Assembly (NCBI RefSeq): GCF_013041605.1
Contig: NZ_JABEQC010000005.1
Span: forward strand, 124,001 to 188,000
Source of the DNA: Vibrio plantisponsor
Lineage (GTDB): Bacteria; Pseudomonadota; Gammaproteobacteria; Enterobacterales; Vibrionaceae
Length of the DNA stretch: 64,000 bases
Direction: 5' to 3'
The notes beneath the pieces were generated by a model. The model was not told where the DNA came from. It ran no database searches and saw only the letters and a program-made list of their open reading frames with translations. A program made the position numbers and the translations under genes. Numbering within the stretch: the stretch's first letter is position 1; each line of letters opens with the position of its first letter. This document shows, in pieces, positions 63,965-64,000 of the stretch.

Positions 63965-64000
63965 TTATTCTCCTTTCTCTGCTTGGGCTAATTGGATAAC
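63965..64000 (-). CDS. ccmC: CcmC C-terminus, cut by window edge
   Basis: Twelve codons (VIQLAQAEKGE and a TAA) precede the ccmD start by two bases. Only the position in the ccm order supports CcmC, the haem exporter/loader; the rest of the gene is outside the window. Confidence 0.6.
   Translation of the reverse strand, partial: VIQLAQAEKGE

Noticed and set aside
1..64000. CRISPR arrays, insertion sequences and rRNA genes
   Set aside because: No regular spacer-repeat array, transposase motif or rRNA sequence was seen in the window.

Overview
The window looks like a Vibrio chromosome carrying two nested arrivals. The Vibrio assignment, probably Harveyi/parahaemolyticus-like, rests on three things. 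The gene order is tyrB, histone-deacetylase homologue, topB, grxD, sodB, VC2046-family gene, SDR, mlaA, ccmI-H-G-F-E-D-(C). There is an integron attC site of the type found in Vibrio superintegrons. The tRNA genes are gamma-proteobacterial. Everything here was read by eye from the sequence; no database search was possible.

Bases 1 to about 36,322 are the right part of a temperate myovirus prophage whose left end lies outside the window. It ends in a 50-nt 3' fragment of tRNA-Pro(GGG), the likely attR, followed by the orphaned tRNA terminator. Its early operon runs leftward: Cro-like gene, CII-like gene, a short tyrosine recombinase, small genes, and a primase-helicase that runs off the edge. 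It faces a divergent CI repressor across a 16-bp palindromic operator. Late genes also run leftward: a packaging protein, terminase, portal, Mu-F-like protein, a fused protease-scaffold-capsid, connector and lysis genes, then a P2-type contractile tail including the classical E/E' frameshift. Three defence-like cargo genes sit in separate niches: a KAP NTPase, a DUF4041/GIY-YIG membrane nuclease resembling SNIPE, and an AbiJ/Abi_C-like protein. A GroES-like gene, a DnaJ-type zinc-finger mini-gene and a second tyrosine recombinase lie near the right end.

The most unusual element is an SOS-type switch between cI and the KAP gene. A perfect LexA-type operator overlaps the -10 of a leftward promoter with a 17-bp spacer. 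Just downstream is a Shine-Dalgarno sequence and a 58-codon ORF that overlaps the end of cI antisense. The CI protein shows no obvious self-cleavage domain, so this is a candidate DNA-damage-induced antirepressor and/or antisense RNA.

Bases 36,652 to 48,857 are a 12.2-kb island in the 3' end of tRNA-Ser(TGA), bounded by 24-bp direct repeats. It carries an integrase with two companion genes, a frameshifted DUF3800 gene, a DnaA-box cluster, an HUH relaxase with an adjacent oriT-like hairpin, a coiled-coil partner, a second integrase with repeats upstream, a PD-(D/E)XK-like gene and a short run of integron-cassette genes with one complete attC. This fits an integrative mobilisable element that has collected cassettes.

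From 48,858 to 64,000 the sequence is ordinary chromosome: a response regulator with helical repeats, aromatic aminotransferase, HDAC-like deacetylase, topoisomerase III, monothiol glutaredoxin, iron superoxide dismutase, a VC2046-family gene, an SDR lacking its catalytic pair, the MlaA lipoprotein and the cytochrome c maturation operon.
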